DNA from: Pseudobacter sp.
Lineage (GTDB): Bacteria; Bacteroidota; Bacteroidia; Chitinophagales; Chitinophagaceae
Direction: 5' to 3'
DNA: 64,000 bases
Assembly: GCA_017849455.1 (NCBI GenBank)
Contig: JAFIGX010000024.1
Location: 372,001 to 436,000 of the forward strand
Each line of letters starts with the position of its first letter. The first letter of the stretch is position 1. The position numbers were made by a program, and so were the translations under genes. The notes beneath the pieces were generated by a model, which was not told the origin of the DNA, ran no database searches, and was given only the letters and a program-made list of their open reading frames with translations. This document shows, piece after piece, positions 37,354-46,015 of this stretch.

Positions 37354-37668
37354 ATAGCATTTTTTAAGTCAGTTGAATCGGTTGGTAGCTACCACAGGGT
37401 GCGGCGATGAATTCCTAACTGGAATTATACCAAGAATGACGGATGGAGGAAATGGGGAAAGAATAAAAGGATTTGCAGGGAGCAGAGGAGCCCGCAAAAA
37501 GCCCATATAGCAGTCGAATTGGAAGCATAAAGCAGATCGTTAGATGAATACCGCGCATGGTGTTTTGGCTTGCGCAGGATGAAAGTAAGAAGATTTTTTT
37601 GAAATGCAACCGATTGCATAAATTTTCTTTTAAAAAACCCATTTACCTTACTATAAAATTGTTTCGTC
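37354..37668. promoter_or_regulatory. Divergent intergenic region between xylan susC and LacI genes
   Basis: No coding frame is convincing here; the short minus-strand frames of 75 and 89 codons (37415-37694) overlap each other and run into the LacI start. It holds a perfect inverted repeat AATTCC-TAACT-GGAATT at 37410-37426, about 57 bases upstream of the susC start, and the LacI-type operator/promoter described separately at 37598-37626. It must carry promoters for both operons. Confidence 0.6.
37598..37626 (+). promoter_or_regulatory. Promoter with embedded LacI-type operator, before the tandem LacI operon
   Basis: A Bacteroidota-like -33 TTTG (37598-37601) and a -7 TAAATTTT (37619-37626; consensus TAnnTTTG) are 17 bases apart. 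Between them lies ATGCAACCGATTGCAT (37604-37619), a 16-base palindrome with one mismatched pair and a central CG, the form typical of LacI-family operators. A repressor bound here would block RNA polymerase. The same core (AACCGATTGCAT) recurs before the second LacI gene, so autoregulation by one or both paralogues is likely. Confidence 0.55.
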
Positions 37669-38700
37669 ATGTCTCCCGAGAAAGAAATAACCATTTACGA
37701 CATAGCCACTTATTTAAATATATCGGCCGCCACGGTAAGTCGCGGGTTGAAAGACAGCAAGGCCATCAGCAAAACCACCCGCAAGCGGATCTTCGAAGCG
37801 GCAGAGCGTCTGGGCTACCAGTCGAACACTTTTGCCAGCAGCCTGCGCAGCCGGAAGACCAATACCATTGGCGTCATCGTTCCGAGGCTGAACAGTTATT
37901 TCATCGCCACGGTGCTGGCAGGAATGGAAGCCACTGCCACCAAAGAAGGGTATAACCTCATCATCACCCAATCACTCGAACATGAGGCCAAGGAGATCAG
38001 CAATGCCAGGACCTTGTACAACAAAAGGGTCGACGGCCTGCTCATCTCTCTTGCGGCAGATACCAAAGATTACTGTCATCTTGCCCCTTTCCGCAAAAAG
38101 GGATTGCCGGTCATCTTCTTCGACAGGAGCGATGATGCCGAAGACAGTACCAGCGTGATCATCGACAACCGCAAAGCCGCGTACGATCTCACTAAGCACC
38201 TGATCAACATGGGCTGCAGGCGCATTATGCATATAGGGGGTAATATCAGGCGAAATGTATATGCCGACAGGCTGGCCGGGTATAAAGAAGCGCTGCAGGA
38301 CCATCATATAAAGGTCAACAGCAGGTTGGTCCATCTCACCGACCTGAGCGAAGAAGCCGGGATCAGGGCGGCATCGCTGATCCTCGGGATGAAACAGAAA
38401 CCCGATGCAGTGTTCGCTGCCAACGACAATTGCGCCGTACACTGTATGCTGCACCTTAAAAAGGCAGGTGTGCGCATCCCGGAAGATATCGCTTTTGCAG
38501 GCTTCAACAACGATCCCATCAGCAGGGTGGCCGAGCCCAATCTCACCACCGTCAACTATCCGGGGCATGTACTGGGCATAACGGCCATGCAACACATGGT
38601 GAATCATATCAACGGTGTGGCGGATGTCAGGAGCACCAATTCCGTAGTGCTTCGTTCCGAATTGCTGGTCCGGGAATCTTCGCTGAAAATAAAATCTTGA
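37669..38700 (+). CDS. LacI family transcriptional regulator (first of tandem pair)
   Basis: 343 residues. Helix-turn-helix at about 8-30 (TIYDIATYLNISAATVSRGL), hinge (YQSNTFASSLRSRKTNTIG), then a sugar-binding core (VIVPRLNSYFIATVLAGMEA, DGLLISLAADT, IAFAGFNNDPISRVAEPNLT). It is clearly a paralogue of the next gene across its whole length. It is divergent from the xylan susC and opens the plus-strand operon with GH67, GH43s and GH3. It probably controls both xylan operons; the effector may be a xylo- or glucurono-oligosaccharide, by inference. Confidence 0.92.
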   Translation: MSPEKEITIYDIATYLNISAATVSRGLKDSKAISKTTRKRIFEAAERLGYQSNTFASSLRSRKTNTIGVIVPRLNSYFIATVLAGMEATATKEGYNLIITQSLEHEAKEISNARTLYNKRVDGLLISLAADTKDYCHLAPFRKKGLPVIFFDRSDDAEDSTSVIIDNRKAAYDLTKHLINMGCRRIMHIGGNIRRNVYADRLAGYKEALQDHHIKVNSRLVHLTDLSEEAGIRAASLILGMKQKPDAVFAANDNCAVHCMLHLKKAGVRIPEDIAFAGFNNDPISRVAEPNLTTVNYPGHVLGITAMQHMVNHINGVADVRSTNSVVLRSELLVRESSLKIKS

Positions 38701-38717
38701 GATTACAAGATTTTTTT
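38691..38717 (+). terminator. Weak intrinsic terminator at the end of the first LacI gene
   Basis: AAAATCTTG and CAAGATTTT form a 9-base A/T-rich stem around a 6-base loop, followed by more T (seven Ts in all to 38717). The stop codon lies inside the stem. The low stem stability suggests partial read-through into the second LacI gene 42 bases on. Confidence 0.4.
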
Positions 38718-38725
38718 CGATTTTT

Positions 38726-38741
38726 ACGTAACCGATTGCAT
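38726..38741 (+). promoter_or_regulatory. LacI-type operator touching the start of the second LacI gene
   Basis: ACGTAACCGATTGCAT matches the operator at 37604-37619 in 13 of 16 bases, with the right half identical and the left half degenerate. It ends one base before the ATG of the second LacI gene. A protein bound here would act as a roadblock to transcription entering that gene and everything behind it. Confidence 0.45.
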
Positions 38742-38742
38742 T

Positions 38743-39786
38743 ATGAAGCCGAAAAAAGACATTACCATCTACGATATTGCGCAGAAATTGTCTATTTCTT
38801 CCGCCACGGTCAGTCGCGCATTGCGCGACCATCCGGCCGTCAGCAAAAGCACCCGTAAGAAGATCCAGGAAACAGCGAAAGTGCTGGGCTACCGTCATAA
38901 TAATTTCGCCAGCAATCTCCGGAAGCAACAAACCAATACCATCGGCGTCATCGTGCACGAACTGAACAGTAATTTTATTACATCCGTACTGGCCGGTATC
39001 GAAAAAGTGACGGCCGCTGCCGGTTACGACCTGATCATTACCCACTCGGCAGAAAGTTTCGAACGTGAAAAAAAGAATGCCCATAATCTCTTTCACAAAC
39101 GCGTGGATGGCATTCTTGCTTCCCTGGCCTTCGACACGCCCGACCTCCACCATTTCAGGGAATTCGACCAGCGGGGCATCCCGCTTATCTTTTTCGACCG
39201 TGCCGAAGAACAGGATGCCTATACCAAAGTGATCATCGATAATTATAAATGCGGTTACCAGGCCACCCAACACCTCATCGATCAGGGCTGCAAAAAGATC
39301 GTGCTGGTAACGGCCAACCTTAGCCGCAATGTATATGCCCGGCGTCACAGAGGCTATTCGGACGCCCTGTATGATAATGGCCTGAAGTACCAGAAGGAAT
39401 TGGTGCTGATAAAAGACCTGAGCGAGAAATGCGGTGTGGAAGCGGCTTTGCAGATACTCAATATGAAACCCCTGCCCGACGGGGCCTTCATCACCAACGA
39501 TTTCTCCGCTGCCGTGTGCATGCAAACCCTGAAAGAGAACGGTATCCGCATCCCGGAAGATATCGCCGTGGTAGGGTTCAATAACGACGCCATCGGCAAG
39601 ATCGTGGAACCGCAGTTGACTACCATCAATTATCCCGGCATCACGGTCGGTGAAATAGCCGCCAGCAACCTGATCGCACAACTGAAAGGAGATATCAATA
39701 TCGCCCAAACCAATACCATTGTAGTTAGATCTGAATTGATCATCCGGAAATCATCACTCAAAAAAGCTTCAGCCACCCCGGTATGA
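38743..39786 (+). CDS. LacI family transcriptional regulator (second of tandem pair)
   Basis: 347 residues. Helix-turn-helix (TIYDIAQKLSISSATVSRAL), hinge (YRHNNFASNLRKQQTNTIG) and sugar-binding core (VIVHELNSNFITSVLAGIEK, VVGFNNDAIGKIVEPQLTT). The recognition helix nearly equals that of the first LacI (ATVSRAL against ATVSRGL), so both may read the same operators while sensing different sugars. Its stop overlaps the GH67 start as ATGA, so GH67 translation is coupled to it. Confidence 0.92.
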   Translation: MKPKKDITIYDIAQKLSISSATVSRALRDHPAVSKSTRKKIQETAKVLGYRHNNFASNLRKQQTNTIGVIVHELNSNFITSVLAGIEKVTAAAGYDLIITHSAESFEREKKNAHNLFHKRVDGILASLAFDTPDLHHFREFDQRGIPLIFFDRAEEQDAYTKVIIDNYKCGYQATQHLIDQGCKKIVLVTANLSRNVYARRHRGYSDALYDNGLKYQKELVLIKDLSEKCGVEAALQILNMKPLPDGAFITNDFSAAVCMQTLKENGIRIPEDIAVVGFNNDAIGKIVEPQLTTINYPGITVGEIAASNLIAQLKGDINIAQTNTIVVRSELIIRKSSLKKASATPV

Positions 39787-41921
39787 AGGCCATCATCACC
39801 ATACTGCTCTCATTCGTATCGATCAGCCCTATACAGGCCGAGAACGGCTATGAGCTTTGGTTGCGTTATCACCGCCTGGCCGATCCCCGGCCTTTGGCGC
39901 AATTCCTCACAGCGCCGGCCGTATGCGGAAATTCTCCTGTCATCGCCGCAGCCAGGGAAGAATTGACGAAAGCCCTTTCCGGTTTGACAGGCCATTCCTA
40001 TACCATATTATCAACCCCCAATCCCCGCACTTCCTTTATTGCCGGCACGCCCGCATCTTCACGGGTCATCCCAACGCTCGTCAGCAGCCATGATCTGGCT
40101 GCAATAGGAGAGGAAGGTTTTATCATTACCAATACGATATCCAATGGCCGGACAGCGATCGCCGCCAATACCGATATCGGTGTACTGTACGGGATATTCC
40201 ACTTCATACGCCTGCTGCAAACGCAACAACCTTTGCAGCGGCTCCATATCGTTTCCACTCCCAAAATAAAATTGCGATTGCTCGATCATTGGGACAACCT
40301 CGACCGGACGGTTGAAAGGGGGTATGCCGGGGCCTCCATCTGGAACTGGCATCATTTGCCCGATGTGCTCGACCAACGCTATACAGACTATGCAAGGGCC
40401 AATGCCTCCATCGGCATCAATGGCGCCGTGCTTACGAATGTCAATGCCGATGCACAGGTGCTCACCAGGCCCTATCTCGAAAAAGTGAAAGCACTGGCCG
40501 GTGTGTTCAGGCCCTATGGCATCAAAGTATACCTTACTGCCCGGTTCAGCGCTCCAGTGGAGATAGGCGGATTGAGAACGGCCGATCCGCTGAACGATAC
40601 CGTACAGTTATGGTGGAAGGAAAAAGCAAGAGAGATATATTCCCTGGTCCCCGATTTCGGCGGCTTCCTGGTGAAAGCTAACAGTGAAGGACAACCGGGG
40701 CCACAGGATTATAGCCGAACCCATGCCGACGGTGCCAATATGCTCGCAGCAGCACTGGCGCCTTTCCGTGGCATCGTGATGTGGCGGGCATTCGTTTACA
40801 GCCAGCAATCCTCCGACCGCTTCAAACAGGCTTATGAAGAGTTTACGCCGCTCGATGGAAGGTTTAGTCCCCATGTGCTGGTGCAGGTAAAGAACGGCCC
40901 TATAGATTTTCAACCACGCGAACCTTTCTCGCCCCTTTTTGGGGCTATGCCGCACACGCCGTTGATGATGGAGTTCCAACTCACGCAGGAGTATACCGGA
41001 CAGGGCACGCACCTGCTGTTTGAAGCACCCATGTTCAGGGAGGTGCTCGATGCGGATACTTATTCAAAAGGTAGCGGTTCTACCATTGCCAGGACCATCG
41101 ACGGCAGCCTGGACCAATTTCCGTTGAGCGGTATGGCTGGTGTGAGCAATATCGGCTCCGATATCAACTGGTGCGGCCATCCTTTTGCACAGGCCAACTG
41201 GTATGCATTGGGCAGATTGAGTTGGGACCATTCACTTTCATCGGCGCAGATCGCGGACGAATGGCTGCGCCAAACCTTCACGAACGACCCGGCATTCGTA
41301 GTGCCGGTGAAAAAGATCATGCTACGATCACACGACCTGTTGGTGAACTATATGACGCCGCTTGGTCTTGCCCATATCATGTACAACGGCCACCACTACG
41401 GTCCGATGCCCTGGGGTAATTCACTGGGCCGCCCGGATTGGAACCCGGTATATTATCACAGGGCCGATTCAACGGGCATCGGTTTCAACCGCACTGAAAC
41501 GGGAAGCAATGCCCTGAGCCAGTACGCACCTGAATTACAGGCACAGTTCGGCAATTTAGACCGTTGCCCGGAAGAGTACCTGTTCTGGTTCCATCATGTG
41601 CCCTGGCAGCATCGCATGCGGTCGGGCCGCACCTGCTGGGAAGAACTGTGTTACAGGTATTATGCTGCCACAGACAGTATGAAAGCAGTAGTGCAGGCAT
41701 GGGGCGAACTGGGGAAGTACATCGATACAGAGCGATACCATCTTGTACAGCAGTTATTGAACGTTCAGTTGAAGGAGGCCATCTGGTGGCGGAATGCCTG
41801 CCTGCTGTATTTTCAAACTTTTTCACGGAAACCAATTCCTGGCGTATATGAACAACCGGACCATCCACTGGAATATTACCGTCAGTTGAGGTTCGTATTT
41901 GTTCCTGGTCAATCTAAATAA
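39783..41921 (+). CDS. GH67 alpha-glucuronidase
   Basis: 712 residues with signal peptide (to IQAENG). Family pattern: GYELWLRYHRL near the N-terminus, LLDHWDNLDRTVERGYAG, and catalytic-region motifs KANSEGQPGP (E302, likely acid), NGPIDFQPREP (D375) and FQLTQEYTGQ (E403). The 302-375-403 spacing matches the three catalytic residues of known GH67 enzymes. It removes 4-O-methyl-glucuronic acid from the non-reducing end of xylo-oligosaccharides, so it acts after GH10. Its ATG overlaps the stop of the LacI gene by 4 bases. The released uronate would feed the SDR and UxuA. Confidence 0.95.
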   Translation: MKAIITILLSFVSISPIQAENGYELWLRYHRLADPRPLAQFLTAPAVCGNSPVIAAAREELTKALSGLTGHSYTILSTPNPRTSFIAGTPASSRVIPTLVSSHDLAAIGEEGFIITNTISNGRTAIAANTDIGVLYGIFHFIRLLQTQQPLQRLHIVSTPKIKLRLLDHWDNLDRTVERGYAGASIWNWHHLPDVLDQRYTDYARANASIGINGAVLTNVNADAQVLTRPYLEKVKALAGVFRPYGIKVYLTARFSAPVEIGGLRTADPLNDTVQLWWKEKAREIYSLVPDFGGFLVKANSEGQPGPQDYSRTHADGANMLAAALAPFRGIVMWRAFVYSQQSSDRFKQAYEEFTPLDGRFSPHVLVQVKNGPIDFQPREPFSPLFGAMPHTPLMMEFQLTQEYTGQGTHLLFEAPMFREVLDADTYSKGSGSTIARTIDGSLDQFPLSGMAGVSNIGSDINWCGHPFAQANWYALGRLSWDHSLSSAQIADEWLRQTFTNDPAFVVPVKKIMLRSHDLLVNYMTPLGLAHIMYNGHHYGPMPWGNSLGRPDWNPVYYHRADSTGIGFNRTETGSNALSQYAPELQAQFGNLDRCPEEYLFWFHHVPWQHRMRSGRTCWEELCYRYYAATDSMKAVVQAWGELGKYIDTERYHLVQQLLNVQLKEAIWWRNACLLYFQTFSRKPIPGVYEQPDHPLEYYRQLRFVFVPGQSK

Positions 41922-41927
41922 TCAGTT

Positions 41928-42677
41928 ATGGGTAAAACCATCAGAAAAGTATCCCTTGTAACCGGCGGCGGCTCCGGGTTAGGATTCGCCATCGCAGAAA
42001 AGTTTACACAGAATAAGATACATACCATTATTGTAGGCCGTGATGCAAAGAAGCTGGACAATGCCAAAAAACAATTGGGTGAATATTGCCATGCCATACC
42101 CGGCGACCTGAGCAAACTGTCTTCCATTCCGTCACTGGTCGGGAAGGTCATTCAGCAATTCGGGCGCATCGATATACTCGTGAATGCGGCCGGCATCCAC
42201 CTGAAAAAAGAATTGACGGCAGTGACCGATGAAGAATTTCAGCAGGTACTCACCACCAATCTGTGCGCTGTATTCAGCATCAGCCGGGAAGTGGGAAAGC
42301 AGATGCTGACAGCGGGCAAGGGCTGCATCATCAATATCAGTTCCATGAGCGCCCATTATGGCATGCCCAAAGTGATTGCCTATACAGCCAGCAAAGCGGC
42401 CATTGAAGGCATGACCAGGGCCATGGCCGTAGAGCTATCGCCCTTCGGCATTCGGGTGAATACCATTGCCCCCGGATTCATTCATACGGCCATGACGGCA
42501 CAAGCCCTGGACAGTGAGCCTTTGCGCAAAGCAAAAGTGATCGGAAGGACCCCGATGGGGTATATGGGACAGCCTTCAGATATCGGTCATGTAGCAGCGT
42601 TCCTTGCCAGTGATGCAGCAAAATATATCACAGGTATCGTGTTGCCGGTGGATGGCGGGAATTCCATTGGTTTTTAA
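41928..42677 (+). CDS. SDR family oxidoreductase, probable uronate-pathway reductase
   Basis: 249 residues, classical short-chain dehydrogenase: nucleotide motif TGGGSGLGFAI, NAAGIH, catalytic serine in NISSMSAHYG, YTASKAA with catalytic Tyr and Lys, and a PVDGGNSIGF end. Closest types by look are gluconate 5-dehydrogenase, KduD and SDR-type mannonate oxidoreductase. It lies directly after GH67, and the window has uxuA but no UxuB of the long-chain family next to it. I infer that it reduces fructuronate to mannonate, filling the UxuB step; a KduD-like role is the main alternative. Confidence 0.8.
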   Translation: MGKTIRKVSLVTGGGSGLGFAIAEKFTQNKIHTIIVGRDAKKLDNAKKQLGEYCHAIPGDLSKLSSIPSLVGKVIQQFGRIDILVNAAGIHLKKELTAVTDEEFQQVLTTNLCAVFSISREVGKQMLTAGKGCIINISSMSAHYGMPKVIAYTASKAAIEGMTRAMAVELSPFGIRVNTIAPGFIHTAMTAQALDSEPLRKAKVIGRTPMGYMGQPSDIGHVAAFLASDAAKYITGIVLPVDGGNSIGF

Positions 42678-42687
42678 ATAACCTTAT

Positions 42688-43779
42688 ATGCAAATACAAA
42701 AAATGGCCCTGGCCGTGACAACTGGCGCCGTTGTCATCTGTGGCTGCCAGGGCACTACCCGGAACAATGACCACAATACGACGGCCAAAAAGGACGGAGA
42801 TACTACCGTGTATCTGTCGCAACCCATAGTTACCCATATTTTCACAGCAGATCCTTCCGCCCATGTTTTCAATGATCGCCTCTATATCTATCCTTCCCAT
42901 GATACGGCAACCGGCACACCTGAAAATGACCTGGGCGATCATTTCAATATGATGGACTATCATGTGTTGTCGCTCGATAGTATCGGCGGCCCCGTTACCG
43001 ATCATGGCGCCGCATTGCATATCAAAGATATTCCCTGGGCAGGCAGACAACTGTGGGCGCCCGATGCCGCCTATGCGAACAATACTTACTACTTATATTT
43101 TCCAGTGAAGGATAAAAAGGATATATTCCGTATCGGAGTGGCTACCAGTCGAACGCCCGAAGGCCCTTTCAAAGCAGAACAGCAACCGATAAAAGGCAGC
43201 TACAGCATCGATCCTGCTGTTTTCAGGGATTCCAATGGAGTGCATTATATGTATTTCGGTGGTATCTGGGGTGGACAACTGCAACGGTGGAACAATAACC
43301 GGTATGACAGCACCGCCGGCTTGCGCGGCCCGGAAGAAGAGGCCATCCTTCCCCGCATCGCCAGGCTTGGCAAAGACATGAAAAGCTTTACAGAAGAACC
43401 GAAGGTGATCAGGATCGTCGACAGGAATGGCCACCTCTTCAAAGAAAAAGATAACGACAAACGCTTCTTCGAAGCATCCTGGATGCACAGGTATAATGGA
43501 AAATACTATTTCTCCTGGTCTACCGGCGACACGCACAATCTCTGCTATGCTACCGGCGATAGCCCCTATGGGCCATTCACGTATGAAGGCGTATTGCTGA
43601 ACCCGGTACAGGGATGGACCAATCACCACTCGATCATTGAATACAGAGGGAAATGGTATTTGTTTTACCACGACACCCAGTTGAGCGGTAAAACACATCT
43701 GCGCAATGTGAAAGTGACCGGGCTGAAATACAATGCAGATGGGTCCATTCAGCCAATTACAGCCATGTATAAACAATAA
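42688..43779 (+). CDS. GH43 family glycosidase, lipoprotein (subfamily 1-like)
   Basis: 363 residues, a single five-bladed propeller without an extra C-terminal domain. Lipobox-like VICGC predicts a lipoprotein. Catalytic trio: base D in FTADPSAHVF, pKa D in SIDPAVFRD, acid E in RFFEASWMHR. The layout resembles GH43 subfamily 1 beta-xylosidases/arabinofuranosidases. It lies 10 bases after the SDR gene and 19 before GH3, so it acts on xylo-oligosaccharides or arabinose side groups. Exact bond unknown. Confidence 0.88.
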   Translation: MQIQKMALAVTTGAVVICGCQGTTRNNDHNTTAKKDGDTTVYLSQPIVTHIFTADPSAHVFNDRLYIYPSHDTATGTPENDLGDHFNMMDYHVLSLDSIGGPVTDHGAALHIKDIPWAGRQLWAPDAAYANNTYYLYFPVKDKKDIFRIGVATSRTPEGPFKAEQQPIKGSYSIDPAVFRDSNGVHYMYFGGIWGGQLQRWNNNRYDSTAGLRGPEEEAILPRIARLGKDMKSFTEEPKVIRIVDRNGHLFKEKDNDKRFFEASWMHRYNGKYYFSWSTGDTHNLCYATGDSPYGPFTYEGVLLNPVQGWTNHHSIIEYRGKWYLFYHDTQLSGKTHLRNVKVTGLKYNADGSIQPITAMYKQ

Positions 43780-43798
43780 TCACCGAATAAAAAAGATC

Positions 43799-46009
43799 AT
43801 GATGCTCCGCCTGAAAAAGATCCTGCCGGCCATTGCTTTTCTCGGCACTATATCGGTAAATGCACAAGACTACAGGCAGTTCCCCATGTGGGACTACCGC
43901 CTGCCCATCGAACAACGGGTAAACGATGTGGTGAGCCGGCTTACGCTGGAAGAAAAAGCTGCCCAGATGCTGAATGCCACACCTGCCATTCCCCGCCTGG
44001 GCATTGCCGGGTACGACTGGTGGAATGAAGTACTGCATGGTGTTGCACGAACGCCTTTTGCCGTTACTTCCTACCCGCAGGCCATTGCCATGGCCGCCAC
44101 CTGGGATACCAGCTCACTGTACCGCATGGCCGATTTTTCAGCCACAGAAGGAAGGGCTGTCCACAACAAAGCGATCGAGCTCGGGCGTACGCATGAGCGA
44201 TATCTTGGACTCACCTACTGGACGCCCAATATCAATATTTTCCGTGATCCCCGGTGGGGCCGCGGGCAGGAGACCTATGGCGAAGACCCTTTTCTCACGG
44301 CCATGCTCGCCAAAAGTTTTGTACTCGGATTACAGGGCAATGATCCCAGGTACCTGAAAGCAGCAGCCTGCGCCAAACATTTTGCCGTTCACAGTGGGCC
44401 TGAACCTTCGCGCCATGCAGATAATTTCAATCCTTCCCGGTACGATCTCTGGGATACCTACCTGCCTGCCTTCAAAGCCCTGGTAACAGAAGCAAAGGTG
44501 GCCGGGGTCATGTGCGCTTACAATGCCATCAACACACAGCCCTGCTGCGCCAATGATCTGCTGATGAACGATATTCTGCGCAACCAGTGGAAGTTCACCG
44601 GTTATGTGACCAGCGATTGCGGCGCTATCGACGATTTTTTCAGGTTTCACCATACGCATAAAGATGCTGTTACCTCGGCGGTGGATGCTGTATTGCATGG
44701 TACCGATGTAGAATGCGGCCATATAGCCTACAAAACCCTGGTAGATGCTGTGAGGAATGGGCTCATTAAAGAATCTCAACTGGATACTTCCCTGAAGCGG
44801 CTGTTCACCATCCGCTTTCGCCTGGGCCTGTTCGACCCGCCATCGCTCGTGAAATTTGCACAGGCACCAGCTTCCGAACTCGAAGCGCCCGCGCACAAAG
44901 CGCATGCATTGAAGATGGCGCAGCAATCCATTGTACTGTTGAGGAACGAGCAAAGTACATTGCCTTTGCGGAAAGACCATAAGAAGATCGCAGTGATAGG
45001 CCCCAATGCAGATAGCAGATTGGCTGTACTGGGGAATTACAATGGTAAGCCCTCACGTGTAGTGACAGTACTGGAAGGTATCAGGGAAAAACTGGGCAGT
45101 GCAGTGGAAGTGGTATATGAACAGGCGATCGGCTTTACCAACGATTCAGTCAATACACAGAGAACGGATATGGAAGCATTGGCAAGGAGATTGAGCGATG
45201 CCGATGCCATCATATTCGTAGGAGGCATTTCCCCTCAACTGGAAGGAGAGGAGATGCCGGTAAATGCGCCAGGGTTCAATGGAGGCGATCGCACTACTAT
45301 TGCCTTGCCAGCAGTACAGACGGCGTTATTGAAAACATTGAAGTCTACGGGAAGGCCGGTAATATTTGTGATGATGACAGGCAGCGCATTGGCGATTCCC
45401 TGGGAAAACGAAAATGTTCCGGCTATCATCGATGCATGGTATGGCGGACAAAGCGCCGGTACCGCAGTGGCCGATGTGTTATTCGGTGATTACAATCCAG
45501 CCGGCCGCCTGCCCGTAACTTTTTACAGGTCCGACAATGATCTGCCACCATTCAATGATTATTCCATGGCAGGAAGGACCTATCGCTATTTCACCGGCGA
45601 GCCGTTATACCCCTTTGGTTATGGATTGAGCTATACCAGTTTTTTATATGATGCGCTGCAAGCCCCTGCGGTGATCACAAAAGGCAAACCATTGTTATTG
45701 CAGGCAAGAGTAAAGAACACGGGTAAAAGGGATGGAGAAGAAGTAGTGCAGTTGTATGTATCGCACCAGCAGGTCAATGGCAGGGCGCCATTAAAAGCCC
45801 TGAAAGGTTTTCAGCGCATTACATTGAAGGCCGGAGAAAGCAGAACGGTCCGTTTTGTATTGACACGGGAGGAATTGTCTTTGGTGAAAGAAGACGGGAG
45901 CCTGTATCAGCCTACTGGTAAGATATCGATCAGTGTGGGAGGCAGCCAGCCAGGTGTTCATATTCCCACCACCAGCAATGTGGTGAGCAAAGTAATATCA
46001 GTCCGGTAA
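43799..46009 (+). CDS. GH3 beta-xylosidase/beta-glucosidase
   Basis: 736 residues from the ATG at 43799 (43802 also possible). Signal peptide to VNAQD. N-terminal GH3 barrel at about 30-330 with the xylosidase-like phrase GYDWWNEVLHGVAR, AAACAKHFAVHSGPE, and nucleophile D273 in YVTSDCGAIDDF. GH3 C-terminal alpha/beta domain at about 375-610 (SIVLLRNEQSTLPLR, GGISPQLEGEEM), and a fibronectin-like end domain at about 640-720. The NEVLHGV pattern and the neighbours favour xylan 1,4-beta-xylosidase releasing xylose from short oligomers in the periplasm. Confidence 0.92.
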   Translation: MMLRLKKILPAIAFLGTISVNAQDYRQFPMWDYRLPIEQRVNDVVSRLTLEEKAAQMLNATPAIPRLGIAGYDWWNEVLHGVARTPFAVTSYPQAIAMAATWDTSSLYRMADFSATEGRAVHNKAIELGRTHERYLGLTYWTPNINIFRDPRWGRGQETYGEDPFLTAMLAKSFVLGLQGNDPRYLKAAACAKHFAVHSGPEPSRHADNFNPSRYDLWDTYLPAFKALVTEAKVAGVMCAYNAINTQPCCANDLLMNDILRNQWKFTGYVTSDCGAIDDFFRFHHTHKDAVTSAVDAVLHGTDVECGHIAYKTLVDAVRNGLIKESQLDTSLKRLFTIRFRLGLFDPPSLVKFAQAPASELEAPAHKAHALKMAQQSIVLLRNEQSTLPLRKDHKKIAVIGPNADSRLAVLGNYNGKPSRVVTVLEGIREKLGSAVEVVYEQAIGFTNDSVNTQRTDMEALARRLSDADAIIFVGGISPQLEGEEMPVNAPGFNGGDRTTIALPAVQTALLKTLKSTGRPVIFVMMTGSALAIPWENENVPAIIDAWYGGQSAGTAVADVLFGDYNPAGRLPVTFYRSDNDLPPFNDYSMAGRTYRYFTGEPLYPFGYGLSYTSFLYDALQAPAVITKGKPLLLQARVKNTGKRDGEEVVQLYVSHQQVNGRAPLKALKGFQRITLKAGESRTVRFVLTREELSLVKEDGSLYQPTGKISISVGGSQPGVHIPTTSNVVSKVISVR

Positions 46010-46015
46010 AAATCA

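Noticed and set aside
37415..37694. Short minus-strand frames (75 and 89 codons) in the susC/LacI gap
   Set aside because: They overlap each other in different frames, cover the operator and run into the LacI start; no conserved sequence.
37972..39708. 578-codon open frame on the minus strand across both LacI genes
   Set aside because: It is fully antisense to two clear LacI genes, has no recognisable domain, and its two halves resemble each other only because the LacI genes are paralogues. Codon bias of the real genes keeps it open.
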